The notes under the pieces are model-generated. The model was not told where the DNA came from. It worked only from the letters and a program-made list of their open reading frames with translations, and searched no databases. 64,000 nucleotides of DNA from CBDCWT01 sp965223305 (GTDB lineage Bacteria; Planctomycetota; Planctomycetia; Pirellulales; Pirellulaceae), in contig CBDCWT010000058.1 of the NCBI GenBank assembly GCA_965223305.1, forward strand, positions 62,001 to 126,000, read 5' to 3'. Position numbers and translations under genes: made by a program. Shown here piece by piece: positions 17,305 through 27,363 of the stretch (positions are counted from its first letter, which is position 1; each line of letters begins with the position of its first letter).

Positions 17305-18741
17305 TTATTGCACCTCCCCGATCGCCGCCCAGGCGGCTTCGTCGGACACCAGCTCCGCGATGATTTCACGAATGCGGGCGAGATCGATGGCTTCAACGAT
17401 GCTGAGATCTTCATTGCGGAGAATCATGTCGCCGTTGCTCTCTTGCGAGACGACGTACGTCTTGCTTGGGAAGTCGCCTTTGCCACCGTAGCGCTGAAGA
17501 TAACAAACGAAGGGATTCGTCGTTTGCATCGTCGGGGGTGGATTCTGCTTCTTTCTTTCCCAGTAGGACGGCAAGTAAGCTACCACGCGGAGGCGCACTT
17601 TGAACGCATGCGTTTGTACTCCGCACCGCAATTCCACACAGGTTTGTTCGTAATCCACTCCGCTGCCGAGTTCAAACATCTCGCGTAAATCTGAGTCGCT
17701 GGCGATTGAAATCAGCTTGTCGTCGACAGTCTCGAGGAATAGATCCCGAATCCCATTCACAAACGCGGCCGAAGCCGCTTGCGCGGCGAGCACGACCTCA
17801 CGGTCGGCTGCCTCTCTGGTTGTTTTGGCCGCCGTGCCAGCGGCCAGTCCTCGTTGAATTGCCTGTTTATTGACCGTCATGTTGTCACCTTTGCCATCTT
17901 TTGACGGCAAAAATAGCGAGTCCATCAGCTCAAGCAGTTCGCTGGCATCTTTGGGGGACAGCTCGAAAATCGACGTTGCTGCCGCCAATGCTCGCAGGGC
18001 ATCTGCAAACCACTGCGGACAACTGTCCGGAAAAGTGACATATCGCCAATGAACCGGTCGCTGCCAAAAGTGCTTGACGTCCCGTTGAGCAACGAGCCAC
18101 AAGAACACCTGTACGAGCATGAAGACATCATTCCAGGTAGCATATTGCTCCTGCCGCCGACGCATAGCATCGGGAGAATACTGTGCATTGCCGACAGCCT
18201 GATCCAACGGAGTCAAACGATCTTCGTCCGTCAGCCACACGACTCCGAAGTCGATGAGCACCGGCGTAATCGCGTCTTCTCCTTCATGCACCACAATGTT
18301 GTTCGGCTTAATGTCACGGTGGACAACATCGCGGCGGTGACACGCCACTAGTCCCGCGGCGAGACCGCGGATTACCTCCAGTGCAACCCGATAGGGCTGG
18401 CCTTGACGCTCACTGATTGAATCCCAGTAAGATTTTAGGTTGACACCCCTAGGCGAGATGTACCAGTAAGGGCTGTCCAGCGAATACTCGAGCAGTCGCA
18501 CGACGTTCGAGTGATTGATCTCTCCTAGTACCGTCACTTCCCGCTTGAACCGGTCAACTGCGAGCACATCGGGGTTGGGCGGCAGGCAGCGGAACACGCC
18601 CTGCACGCCATCGGTACTTACGACCGCACAAACCCCACTCTGCCCACCTTGCGGTGTTTGCTGAGCGTCCAACTGCCAATCCGCGAGACCGAGCGCTTTG
18701 AATGACCGCACGGCGTGCTCGTATCTTTCCTGGGATTGCAT
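17305..18741 (-). CDS. Ser/Thr protein kinase with a C-terminal extension
   Basis: The product is 478 residues. The kinase domain covers about 1-280: VHRDIKPNNIVV (catalytic loop), LIDFGVVWLTDE (DFG), and QAVGNAQYSPDAMR at the activation segment. The region around 310-478 is unrecognised and contains YWERKKQNPPPTMQ and a long helical end. The ATG at 18741 has GAAGAG upstream. It is 46 bases downstream of the JAB-like gene on the same strand, so it probably forms an operon with it. The glycine loop of the kinase N-lobe is weakly conserved (GGQSGVCAVVS), so activity is likely but not certain. Confidence 0.8.
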   Translation of the reverse strand: MQSQERYEHAVRSFKALGLADWQLDAQQTPQGGQSGVCAVVSTDGVQGVFRCLPPNPDVLAVDRFKREVTVLGEINHSNVVRLLEYSLDSPYWYISPRGVNLKSYWDSISERQGQPYRVALEVIRGLAAGLVACHRRDVVHRDIKPNNIVVHEGEDAITPVLIDFGVVWLTDEDRLTPLDQAVGNAQYSPDAMRRRQEQYATWNDVFMLVQVFLWLVAQRDVKHFWQRPVHWRYVTFPDSCPQWFADALRALAAATSIFELSPKDASELLELMDSLFLPSKDGKGDNMTVNKQAIQRGLAAGTAAKTTREAADREVVLAAQAASAAFVNGIRDLFLETVDDKLISIASDSDLREMFELGSGVDYEQTCVELRCGVQTHAFKVRLRVVAYLPSYWERKKQNPPPTMQTTNPFVCYLQRYGGKGDFPSKTYVVSQESNGDMILRNEDLSIVEAIDLARIREIIAELVSDEAAWAAIGEVQ

Positions 18742-18787
18742 GACTCTTCAGGGTTGCGTTGGAGCCTGAGGCTCAGCCGCGCCCAAT

Positions 18788-19648
18788 TCAACGCCAGGGA
18801 GTAAAGCCAAAGTACCAACCTGGTGTTGTTGAGCCGTCTGGTAGCGGCATCACCATTACTTCTTCTTGCAAGTGCCGACAGATCTTTTGAATCTCTTCAA
18901 ACGCGATACCTGCAGGATTCATGCTGTGCGCGTCCCATTCAAGAGGTCCGCAGCATGCATCGGGCTTTCTGAATTCGTCACTTCGCTCGTAGGAGAAAAC
19001 ACCGTGAAGGCTGATCACGTGCCCAACATGCCGAACGCCTACACCGGTAAGATCTTCTAGTAGTCCGGCAGCAATCAAGTCCATCTGGCCCGGCAAGGCA
19101 GCAGCCAACAGGGCAAGGGTCTCTTCCAATTCCTCCTCGGCTGACTTGTTCAGCTGTAACGTGAGCGGGCGTGGGTGCGTGTGGAAACTCTCAATGCAGC
19201 CAAAGTGCTCCAGCAGCGTGGTCGCGACATGAAAGTCTGCTTTCACACTTGCGTACTGAACTTCCGAATCGAGGACGAAATCATACGTATGATCAATCCA
19301 CGCCGAAATGGCCGGGACAAACAGCCAGGTGTGTTCCTCCACTTGGTCCAAAAATCCAGCCCGGATTTGATGCAGCCCCTCGTCGCGACTTTGAAACACG
19401 ATTGGAAATGGCTTCCCTTTGCGGCCCGGGAGAAGAGACACCACGGGCTCTAGGCAGTACGGTCGCCCATTGGCAGCAACCGATGGAAGTGCGGTGTCGA
19501 TTCTCTCGTCCCAGTCCTTGTCGGCGTCATATGCGTCGTACCGGGCTGCTGCCTCGTCTAGCAGCTGGCACAAGGAATCGGCTTGCGCCGCCGAGCCATC
19601 CAGCTCGTTGTCGTGTTGACTTCGTTGTGCCAATTGGAACCACGCCAA
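18788..19648 (-). CDS. JAB/MPN-like metallopeptidase candidate
   Basis: The product is up to 286 residues. A FHTHP motif (HxHP) with a preceding acidic stretch and later SAEEELE and QMDL resembles the JAMM pattern (E, HxH, S/D) found in JAB1/MPN metallopeptidases, but spacing to the last acidic residue is not canonical. No signal peptide is visible. If correct, it could deubiquitinate or process small proteins, and its kinase neighbour would be a signalling partner. The start is uncertain: the frame begins with TTG at 19648, and a downstream ATG may be used. Confidence 0.45.
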   Translation of the reverse strand: MAWFQLAQRSQHDNELDGSAAQADSLCQLLDEAAARYDAYDADKDWDERIDTALPSVAANGRPYCLEPVVSLLPGRKGKPFPIVFQSRDEGLHQIRAGFLDQVEEHTWLFVPAISAWIDHTYDFVLDSEVQYASVKADFHVATTLLEHFGCIESFHTHPRPLTLQLNKSAEEELEETLALLAAALPGQMDLIAAGLLEDLTGVGVRHVGHVISLHGVFSYERSDEFRKPDACCGPLEWDAHSMNPAGIAFEEIQKICRHLQEEVMVMPLPDGSTTPGWYFGFTPWR

Positions 19649-19685
19649 AGCTTGGCCTTGTCAGATGTAAGCGGCAAGAAAGTAG

Positions 19686-19758
19686 GGTGGCCTCGGGCGG
19701 AGTGATCCGGACAGCGAGAGGCCGGGGGCAGGTCGGCCCGTCGCAACCCGAGGCCACC
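19686..19758. repeat. 12-bp inverted repeat around a 49-base loop
   Basis: GGTGGCCTCGGG at 19686-19697 and CCCGAGGCCACC at 19747-19758 form a perfect 12-bp inverted repeat in the intergenic region between the JAB-like gene and a small secreted gene. It could form a long stem-loop in RNA or a regulator site. The rest of 19649-19997 shows nothing recognisable. Confidence 0.4.
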
Positions 19759-19997
19759 GCCAGGTAATTCTAGCAACGCCGCTTGCGTGTTCAAATACGC
19801 CCGTCTCTCGTGCGCTCCTCACAACCGTTACACTCGATTTCGGCTGGGGAGTTAACTGTTCATCTTGACGCGTAAGACAATGTCTGCCGCCTGGCCCGTT
19901 TGTTCGCGGTGACAGACGTGATTTCGAGACCAAACCTTTGGCAAGGCGGTGATCCGGTCGATGGATGCTGTAGCTGGTTTTTCGATTGGAGTAGCCA

Positions 19998-20237
19998 ATG
20001 AAACGACTGATACTGATCTTTGCTCTTGCCGTCCCAATTCCCGCATCTCTGCTGGCTGAGTGGGATGAGGGCTCCGGCTCTGGAAGTGCGGGGTGCGAAG
20101 TCGAGCAAACAATTTGTTTCGACGATGCAGAAACAACCTTCACCGCTTGCCTTGTCGATGCCACGGATGACTTTGACCAATATATCTGCGACACGGACTA
20201 CGAGGACGATTGGGCGCAATGTGATTCCCTCTGCTAA
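19998..20237 (+). CDS. small acidic cysteine-rich secreted protein
   Basis: The product is 79 residues. A clear signal peptide (MKRLILIFALAVPIPASLLA) is followed by an acidic mature domain of about 59 residues with six cysteines spaced to allow three disulfides (GCEVEQTICF, FTACLVDA, YICDTD, AQCDSLC). It resembles small secreted planctomycete peptides and toxins in size only; no family was recognised. It ends within the distal part of an oppositely oriented kinase pseudogene, overlapping it by 4 bases, and it lies in a region rich in secreted-protein genes. Confidence 0.55.
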   Translation: MKRLILIFALAVPIPASLLAEWDEGSGSGSAGCEVEQTICFDDAETTFTACLVDATDDFDQYICDTDYEDDWAQCDSLC

Positions 20238-21576
20238 AGTTCCTCCCGCCGTTCGGCGGCGTGCATCATCTCCTTTAACTCGCCGATGTAGGAATGGGCC
20301 CGTTCGTACATTTCTTCACTCGCCTTCTCCACGGCGAGCGCCCTCTCGAGGGACTCCATGCATCTATCCCAGTCCTCGTGATTTCGGTACGCCACGGCCG
20401 CCCTGAAGTAACCGAGCATTCGTTCCTCGGCGATGGCTAGATCCTTGTACTTCTTCTGAATCTGCATGTTCTCCGTACTCCGTCTGCGTCCTGCCAGCGT
20501 ACGAAGCGCCATTCGCTCACGCCGCTCAGCGAGCTTGGTTTGCGAGTGGGCATAGAACGCAAAGCCGACCACTGCGAAAAAACTAAGTATGAAAACGCAG
20601 AACAAGGCTGCCGTCTTCGGGTAGCGTCTGCAGAGCTTTGCCGTGCGTCGCACCATGCTGATCGGTTGCGATCGAATTGGCTCACCCCGGAGAAACCGTC
20701 GCAGCTCATCACCAAGTTCCCTCGCGGAACCAAAGCGCTTCGCCGGATCCCTGTCAAGCGCCTTAAGGCAAACGGTTTCCAGATCCCGGGGAATTCTTGC
20801 GTTCAGCCTCCATCAGGGTCTCAGCAACGCTTGCCGCTTGATGCGGTGGCCGGCCCGTCAGCAGCCAATAGAGTAGGGCGCCCAGCGAGTCTCCCCACCA
20901 GACTACCTCTGGCCTGCTCAGGACTCATGTAGCTCGGAGTCCCCAGTACCTGGCCCGTCAGCGTTAGCCCCGCGTCACTGCGCAGTTCCTTTGCCAGACC
21001 GAAATCGGTCACGCGGGGAGTGCCGTGCTGATCAATCAAGACGTTCTGTGGTTTGATATCGCGATGAAGCACCCCACATTCGTGGGCATACTGAATCGCC
21101 GCCGCGATGTCCGCTGTCAACTCAGCCCCCTCGGTTGGAGCAACGGGCCCGTCCACGAGCCGCTTTGCCAGATTCTCGCCTTCCACAAGTCCCATCGAGA
21201 AAAAATGCGTCCCAGCATCGCAGCCAACCTCAAACACGGGCACGATTCCTGGGTGATCGAGATTCGCAGCAGCTCGCGCCTCTGCGTGGAAACGCTGCAC
21301 TTCCTCAGAGGAGGCCAGCTCTCCCTTGCCAATCACCTTCAGAGCAACAACGCGATTCAAAGAGGATTGCCGGGCGCGATACACAACCCCCATACCGCCT
21401 CGAGCAATTTCCGAGAGCAGCTCATAGTCACCCAGAGTGGTCGTTGTGGGGCGAGCCGCTGCGTCGTCTCCCGAAGGTGTGCCCTCACCAGAAGTCGCAA
21501 ACGAGAGGGTATCACTCACGCGATCAAGGGTCAGCTGCGATGCACAGTTGGGACACTGCACGAGTTGCCTCCGCAA
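20234..21576 (-). pseudogene. Ser/Thr protein kinase, inactivated by frameshifts
   Basis: The 5' part (20821-21576) encodes an N-terminal zinc-like CPNC motif and a complete catalytic core through GTPSYMSPEQARG (HRDIKPQNVL and DFGLAKEL visible). It then leaves frame. The missing continuation is readable in other frames: SLGALLYWLLTGRPP in one frame, then IPRDLETVCLKALDRDPAKR in a third, before the membrane anchor (ALFCVFILSFFAVVGFAFY) at 20234-20656. At least two indels therefore disrupt the gene. Intact, it would be a membrane-anchored planctomycete kinase with the catalytic domain in the cytoplasm. Confidence 0.75.
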
Positions 21577-22021
21577 TTAAAGAGAGCGTTGAAACCTAAG
21601 CCTATGCTCACAGCACGTTCGCCAGAACGCTCAGCGAAACACAGAACCCAAGCCCAACGCTCTCCAGACGGAGAGCGCGAACGACGGGAACTGCCTTCGC
21701 TGATTTACAGGAGTCAATGCTCCTGCCTGGCGATTCGCTGTTAAGCAGCACCAGACGCACACGCGTCGTATCAAATTGTGTTCAGAGTTGGTCCTTCCCC
21801 CTGCTCTTTGTGACACTCCATCTCGTCGCTTCATTCTACCGGACCAGAGTGTGGCGGGACAAATGGGGGAGAGTGTGAGTAAACCACCCACGGTCCTACA
21901 GCCGTTGGTTATCGGCCAGTGGCCTCGCGTGACGCTACCCAGATACGATCGCCTCGAAGTGATATGCTTGGGTTTAGCGACTTCTCAGCAACGCAAGATC
22001 CGGCCCGAAGGAGAATCCGAA
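21577..22021. other. intergenic region upstream of the dockerin gene
   Basis: The frame that begins at 21776 is contiguous with the dockerin protein, but its first 82 codons look non-coding and have no ribosome-binding site, so it is not counted as part of the gene. Promoters for the divergent kinase and the downstream gene should be here; no specific box was recognised. Confidence 0.4.
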
Positions 22022-23674
22022 GTGCGCAAAACACGAAGACTCCGGTTTGAGCAACTCGATCAACGGCTTGTCCTAGCAAGCCCGTTTGGAACACCCGTTC
22101 CGCAGTCGCTCGAGGTCGGCGCAATCGGTCGGCCTGCCATCTACGACCTTAAGCCCAACGCCTTTGTCGACAACGGAGTGATTCGCAACTACTTCTTCGG
22201 GCCACCACCGGATGCCATCTACGGCGTGTATCGCAGCGGAAGTTTTCTGTTTGACACGGCCGGCCGTGGCTTTACTCCGGGAGAACCAACGCCCACGTTT
22301 GAAGCGGGAAGTGCTACTGCCTTGCCGGTCGTCGGTGACTGGAACGGAGACGGCCTGGATGAGGTCGGCCTGTTCGAGGACGGAAACTGGCTGTTGTTCC
22401 AGCACGACGGGACTGAAGTGGGAGAGTTTCAACTCGGCCGCTCGGGTGATGTTCCCGTCGTTGGCGATTGGAACGGAGACGGAGAGGACGATCTCGGCGT
22501 ATTTCGAACGGGTGATGGTTTTGGCAGCTTCATCCTGGATGACTCGATCCGTGGCTGGCAGGGTGGTGACCTCGAAATCGTGGTCGGCTTCGGGCTCGAC
22601 AGCGCACAACCAATTTCGGGGGATTGGGATGCCGATGGAGTCTACGAAGTAGGGGTCTTTCAGAATGGGGAGTTCTTCTTGACGTTTGAAGACCCCAGTA
22701 GTGACAAGGACGGATCGGTAACCCAGCCCATTCCCTCTCTGCCGTTCTACGACGTCAACCAGTCCATAGCGCTGCCAGACGTAGCAGCGAGCGATCTAGC
22801 TGTCGCTTTCGATCATGATCGGGACGGCGTAACGGAAGTCGGTGTCTTTCGGGATTCTGCGGGTTTCGGATATTTCCATTTGGATACGGGGCCCGCAGGG
22901 TTTGGCGAACAGGCGCAGTTTGAACCTCAGCAGTCTCTGCAATTCGGCCTATTCACCGACAAGCCAATCATTGGCGATTGGTATGACCCTGCTCCGCGGC
23001 GACACATACCCGGCGACCGTATCCTCTTAACGGAGAGTGCCGACGGTGGCACTACTTGGTCTGATCCGCAGGTTGTCTACGTCGGCGACTGGCAAGACAC
23101 AACGATCGGCAGCACCGATCACCTCGCCGGGTCACCATCCGTCGTCAAGCACAACGATACGTACTACATGTTTGTCGAAGGAATTGGTACGGAGGTGTTT
23201 GTCGTTAATCGTTTTCTAGATGCCGGCAACCCGGTCTTTGGCGACGCGTTCGTGACGAACTCTCGCAGCTTTGAACTGCCGGGTGAATTAGACATCTATC
23301 TGACCGATGAGGGAACGTTGCGTAGCGATACCATGAACTTTGGCCTGGGCTATGCTTCGCCATACCCAAAGGTAGGAACCCATCCGATCTTTGCCGGTGA
23401 AGTCATCTACCAGAATGGTCCAGGGGTCGAGGATGACCGAGTCAATCGATACCTCTCCACCACTCCGATTGATCCCGGGCTCGACGAGTTCGACAATCCC
23501 CATCGACAGTTAAACAACGGCGTTCCCGTCTTCTATCTTTTTGATTCTGAGGGCGAAGGAAGAGTCCCCCTTAAGCAGTACTTCGACCTGTTCTTGCAGG
23601 ATACATTTTCAATTTACGGAGAAGATGATCCTCTGCTAACCTTCCGACAGGGAGCGCGGTTAATTGACATTCGT
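22022..23674 (+). pseudogene. secreted repeat/dockerin protein, 5' part (interrupted by IS66)
   Basis: The frame starts with GTG at 22022, after AAGGAGA. The N-terminus RRLRFEQLDQRLVLAS is the planctomycete-type export signal that many large secreted proteins of this phylum share. VCBS/FG-GAP-like calcium repeats follow (GDWNGDGLDEVGLF, GDWNGDGEDDLGVF). The coding frame reaches LIDIR at 23674, where the IS66 element begins; the 8-bp acattcgt is duplicated at the other end. Without the element the frame joins directly to the 3' part at 25289. As it stands, the gene is interrupted. Confidence 0.85.
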
Positions 23675-25211
23675 GTAACCGTTCACGGGATTTCGCCGGT
23701 TTCTTGGCAACGCGGAGGTTGGCTAGCACGGTGCGGCTATTGGCGCCGGATACATCCTGATCCGTGCTTTGAGCTTCACTGCCGACGACACCTCCATCGC
23801 CCTCGCGCGCCGCGAGATTCGAAATTGGCAGGAGAGAAGGCGCTTTCTCGGATCGAAAGTGCGCGGTGACTGCCGCGGATAGGAATTCAAACACGGAGCG
23901 TGACTGCTGGTTGCAAGTTTGAATGACGGTCCAGATCCGTTCGCACCAAGCTCGTCCCTCCTGGCTTCGTGTTCCCTGGGTCATTCGCCGATGGATGGCC
24001 ACGAAGCGGATGGCCTGTTCGGCTGAGTTGTTCGTTGGTTCGACGTGGGGTTCGGTGATGAATCGGAAGTAGCTCTCCGTGTGCTGGAAGAACCGCTCCT
24101 CCAACGCCAGCGCCTCTTGGGTGTGAGGTGATTCCATCGTCGCGTTCCAAACCAAGGTGTCACGGGCCGACTCCAGGGCGGCTTGGAAGGTGCGCCCATT
24201 GGCATATTCGTCACGGCGATGAATCACGCGAAACAGCTTTCGCAAATCGATCAACAAACGCTGTCCATGTGCCTGGTTCCGCTTGTTCGGATGGTTAGCC
24301 AGGAACTTTACGTCGCGAATGAAATGAGCCAGGCAGAACTGCAACAGCACGTTCTCATTCAGTCGCATGTACTTGCGATAGGCGCTGAAATAGTCACAGC
24401 CCAACACGCCGTTGAATTCCTTGCCCAGAACCTCGAGCAGCACGTCACTGCCACGCGAGGGAGAAATCTTGTAGACCGTGAAAAGATACGCCCGAAAACA
24501 CCAGGTCCACATCCGCTGGCCATTCTCCTTGTGGCCCGTTTCGTCTACGTTTAGGCGGTCCTCACTGGGCAACATGGCTAGCAGGGCTTCGTACGGTTCA
24601 AGCAGGCTGTCAGCCACCTTTCCCACCAGTTTGCGGAGCATGCCACGGCTGATGGAGACACCGATCACGTCGCGAAAGTACTTGCGGATCGTCCCAAAGG
24701 ACATGTGGCAGGCACCCTTGAGAAACCCCACCAGGGCCGTCAGCCTTGGTCCTACCAGCCCTGCTCTGCGGAGTTCCTCGGGGAACTCAGGGTAGAAAAC
24801 CTTGTCACAATGAGCACACCGTTGTGGCCGGCTTTCGTGCTGCTCGACGACCATCGATACCGGTGGCAGTTCCACTTGCTGCATCGTGCGTGCTGGCTCG
24901 TCGGTGTCCACGAGTTTGCCGTGGCAGCATGGGCATTCACCGTCATACCAGATCCAGGTTTGATCGATCTCGTCCTCGGTGAAGGGGGTTCGTTCATGTC
25001 GCTCATGACCCGGTTGGCCGCCCGCCTTTCGCTTCTTACCGCCACCCTTCTTCTTGCCCTTTTTGGGAGGATTGACGATATCACTGGAGGGAGGCTTAGA
25101 AGAGTTGCTCGAATTCTTCCGGGACTTCGCCAATTCGGCCTCTAATGCCGCGACACGTGCCTCCAATTCTGCACAACGTGCACATCCAGATGGTTGTTCG
25201 CCGTCCGCCAT
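23571..25211 (-). CDS. IS66-family transposase (TnpC type)
   Basis: The product is 546 residues. It starts MADGEQPSGCARC with a coiled-coil and Lys/Gly-rich linker (IS66 leader), a CPCCHGKL/CAHC zinc-binding region, then the DDE core: LNVDETGHK (first D), CDYFSAYRKY (second D), and PTNNSAEQAIR (the E). The IS is about 1.6 kb and carries only this gene, so it belongs to the IS66 subgroup that lacks TnpA and TnpB. Oddly, the frame has no stop inside the element: the last 34 or so codons (from 23674 down to 23571) are host sequence from the interrupted dockerin gene. The transposase therefore carries a foreign tail. Confidence 0.9.
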   Translation of the reverse strand: MADGEQPSGCARCAELEARVAALEAELAKSRKNSSNSSKPPSSDIVNPPKKGKKKGGGKKRKAGGQPGHERHERTPFTEDEIDQTWIWYDGECPCCHGKLVDTDEPARTMQQVELPPVSMVVEQHESRPQRCAHCDKVFYPEFPEELRRAGLVGPRLTALVGFLKGACHMSFGTIRKYFRDVIGVSISRGMLRKLVGKVADSLLEPYEALLAMLPSEDRLNVDETGHKENGQRMWTWCFRAYLFTVYKISPSRGSDVLLEVLGKEFNGVLGCDYFSAYRKYMRLNENVLLQFCLAHFIRDVKFLANHPNKRNQAHGQRLLIDLRKLFRVIHRRDEYANGRTFQAALESARDTLVWNATMESPHTQEALALEERFFQHTESYFRFITEPHVEPTNNSAEQAIRFVAIHRRMTQGTRSQEGRAWCERIWTVIQTCNQQSRSVFEFLSAAVTAHFRSEKAPSLLPISNLAAREGDGGVVGSEAQSTDQDVSGANSRTVLANLRVAKKPAKSRERLHECQLTALPVGRLAEDHLLRKLKMYPARTGRSTA

Positions 25212-25280
25212 GACGGCAATCAGAATAGTCCCAAACCACCAAATCCACCAAGATCAATCGAATTCCCGTGAACGGTTACA
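23675..25280. mobile_element. IS66-type insertion sequence with target duplication
   Basis: The boundaries come from inverted repeats (gtaaccgttcacggg at 23675 onward, cccgtgaacggttac ending at 25279) and from the 8-bp sequence acattcgt, which is present at 23667-23674 and 25281-25288. The element is about 1606 bases and carries one transposase gene on the minus strand. An 8-bp target duplication is typical for the family. It sits inside the secreted dockerin gene, and the flanking reading frame is restored by its removal. One base at the right end is ambiguous (7 or 8-bp duplication). Confidence 0.9.
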
Positions 25281-27363
25281 ACATTCGTTTTGTTCAGGAC
25301 TTGGGGTACATGAGTGAGTGCCTCACTTGTGAGGACTTTCGTCGAGCACCCATGAATCATGTCACAATGCTGACGTCCACCAATGGCTTTGACTGGCAAG
25401 AATTCGTCGGCCCAGCTACCGGAAGTGCTCCCGGGGCCATCGTTGCACCGCTGACCCAGCCAGAGGAAATCGCTGGCCTACCTCCTCGCTACGACCTGCC
25501 GGCCGCTCGGCAGGGATGGCAAGGCGCGCTGCCGGTACATAAAGACGCAGGCAATCCGTGGGACTTAACGCGGGCAGGCGGCACTGCTGGAAACGTCTAC
25601 GGCGCGGGCTTTCCTTCCGCCTTGATTCGCGATGACTACCTCGAACTTTATTTCCTTGACTATTCCGATCGTGAGGGTCGGCGGGGCGGGGAAGGATCGC
25701 GAATCGTCATGCATGTCGACGACCTGCAAGATGCCGCCAAGTGGGCGAGCGCCGAGCGCACTTTGTTTTCTCAGGAGAAGCCTATCGCCGGACGCACTCC
25801 GGAACCGTACGTCGATATCCAGGACATCCGCTGGGTGCCGGAGCTTGAGCGTTATGTTTCACTCGATGCCTTCTTCGGCACCAGTGGTCCTGCCCTGCTG
25901 TGGTCCGAGGTGACGCCAGAGGTCCCGCTCGCAGGGGATGGGCTTCCTGATTTCTTTGACAGCATAGGCGAGGGAGCCGGCCCATTAGTAGACGTTCCAA
26001 CTGGCCGAGTGGTCCAAATTGGTACCCTGGTCGCCGATGAGAAGGGACAGCTTGCCGTGCAAAATGGGGAGCTAGTTCCGACTACCGGGTTCGATTCAAT
26101 GATCGGTATCTTTGAAGGCTTCGCCGCGACTGATGCTGGCCAGGTTTTTCTCTACGATCTCGATGTTGCCAAGTTTGACTTGCCGCTGGCAACCGGGTTT
26201 CGAGTGACGGACTTCGAACCGACTACGAGTGGATTCGTCGCCGAATTCAGTCACGAGCTAGACGCAGACCTCTTGGATGCAAGCGACGTCGTCGTCGAGG
26301 GCGTCGAAGTTGGTCGTGTGCCGGGCTCCGTCGTCTTCGACCCAGCAGGGAGAAAGCTCAGTTTCGTGAAGACAGGTGCCCCACTGACAGAAGATGTGTA
26401 TACCGTCACGCTGCAGAGTGACTCAGGTGGTATCCACGACGTTGACGGCAACCAGCTCGACGGCAATGGAGACGGAGACCCTGGAGACAACTACCTGGCT
26501 CGCCTACCGCTAGGACTCACAACAGGTAGCCCCGTCACGGTCAGCATTCCGGACTTCGTTCGTGGCCCAGGTCAAGACGTAACCCTGCCTGCAGACTCTG
26601 GTGGCGGCATTCCCATCTCGATCAGCGATGCAGCGGGAGTACGAACGACCTCTCTTTCAATTGGCTACGACCCGACGCTGCTAACAATCAGTGACGTCGC
26701 GGTGGGGCCTTAGAGGCCACGGTTCCAACCGGAGACGCCAGTGCCAACTATGGCCGGCTGCAAGTACTAGATGTATTTGATCTCACAGTTTCGGACGCCA
26801 ATTCAAACGCGATCCCGTCAGCTGATGACGATTCAGTGCATGTCGTGAGCTACTTGGCGGACGTGACTGGAAATGGTGCCATCAATGCCAGCGACGCGTC
26901 GCGCCTTGCGCGCTTTGCTGCTCAACTGGTGAGTGAGTTTTCCGCGGCCCCGCTGGCTGATCCTCGAATCCTGGCCGAGATCAGCGGCAACGGCGCCGTT
27001 AACGCCTTTGATGCTTCCCTTGTCGCGCAGTTCGCGGCACTGTTTGACGTGCCGCGGATTCCGCCAGTTCCGGCGGGTGTTGTCGTCGCCGGAGGCGGCA
27101 CAGTGGCTGCGGGACCGGGCCACCCACTTCCGACAGTATTGTTGCCTTCGCAGCGCCAGGTGGCTCCTCCGGTAGAGATGCTGGATGCACAACCGTCACC
27201 ATCGCCGTTTGCGAATCAAGGGACTAATCGGCAGCCGACCGTAGACCAGGTCATGTCGATTTGGAGTAGAGAACCTGCCGGTATGCTTCGAAAGCACCAA
27301 GATGCTCAGCCGTTGGAGGAAGCGATTGCTTCACTGCTGTTGGACGAACACTTAAATGAATGA
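25281..27363 (+). pseudogene. secreted repeat/dockerin protein, 3' part (frameshifted)
   Basis: The frame resumes as FVQDLGYMSECLTCEDF after the IS66 element. It runs to a premature TAG at 26711-26713, but a one-base slip near 26705 allows continuation (GALEATVPTGDASANYG) into the next frame. The distal part (from about 26836) encodes a dockerin type I-like pair of calcium repeats (ADVTGNGAINASDASRLARF and LAEISGNGAVNAFDASLVAQF) and a Pro/Ala-rich tail. Dockerins bind cohesins in extracellular complexes. The gene carries two independent lesions: the IS and this frameshift. Confidence 0.8.

Noticed and set aside
21776..22021. Upstream 82-codon extension of the dockerin protein
   Set aside because: No ribosome-binding site, no homology, and the GTG at 22022 has a strong AAGGAGA and begins the known export signal.
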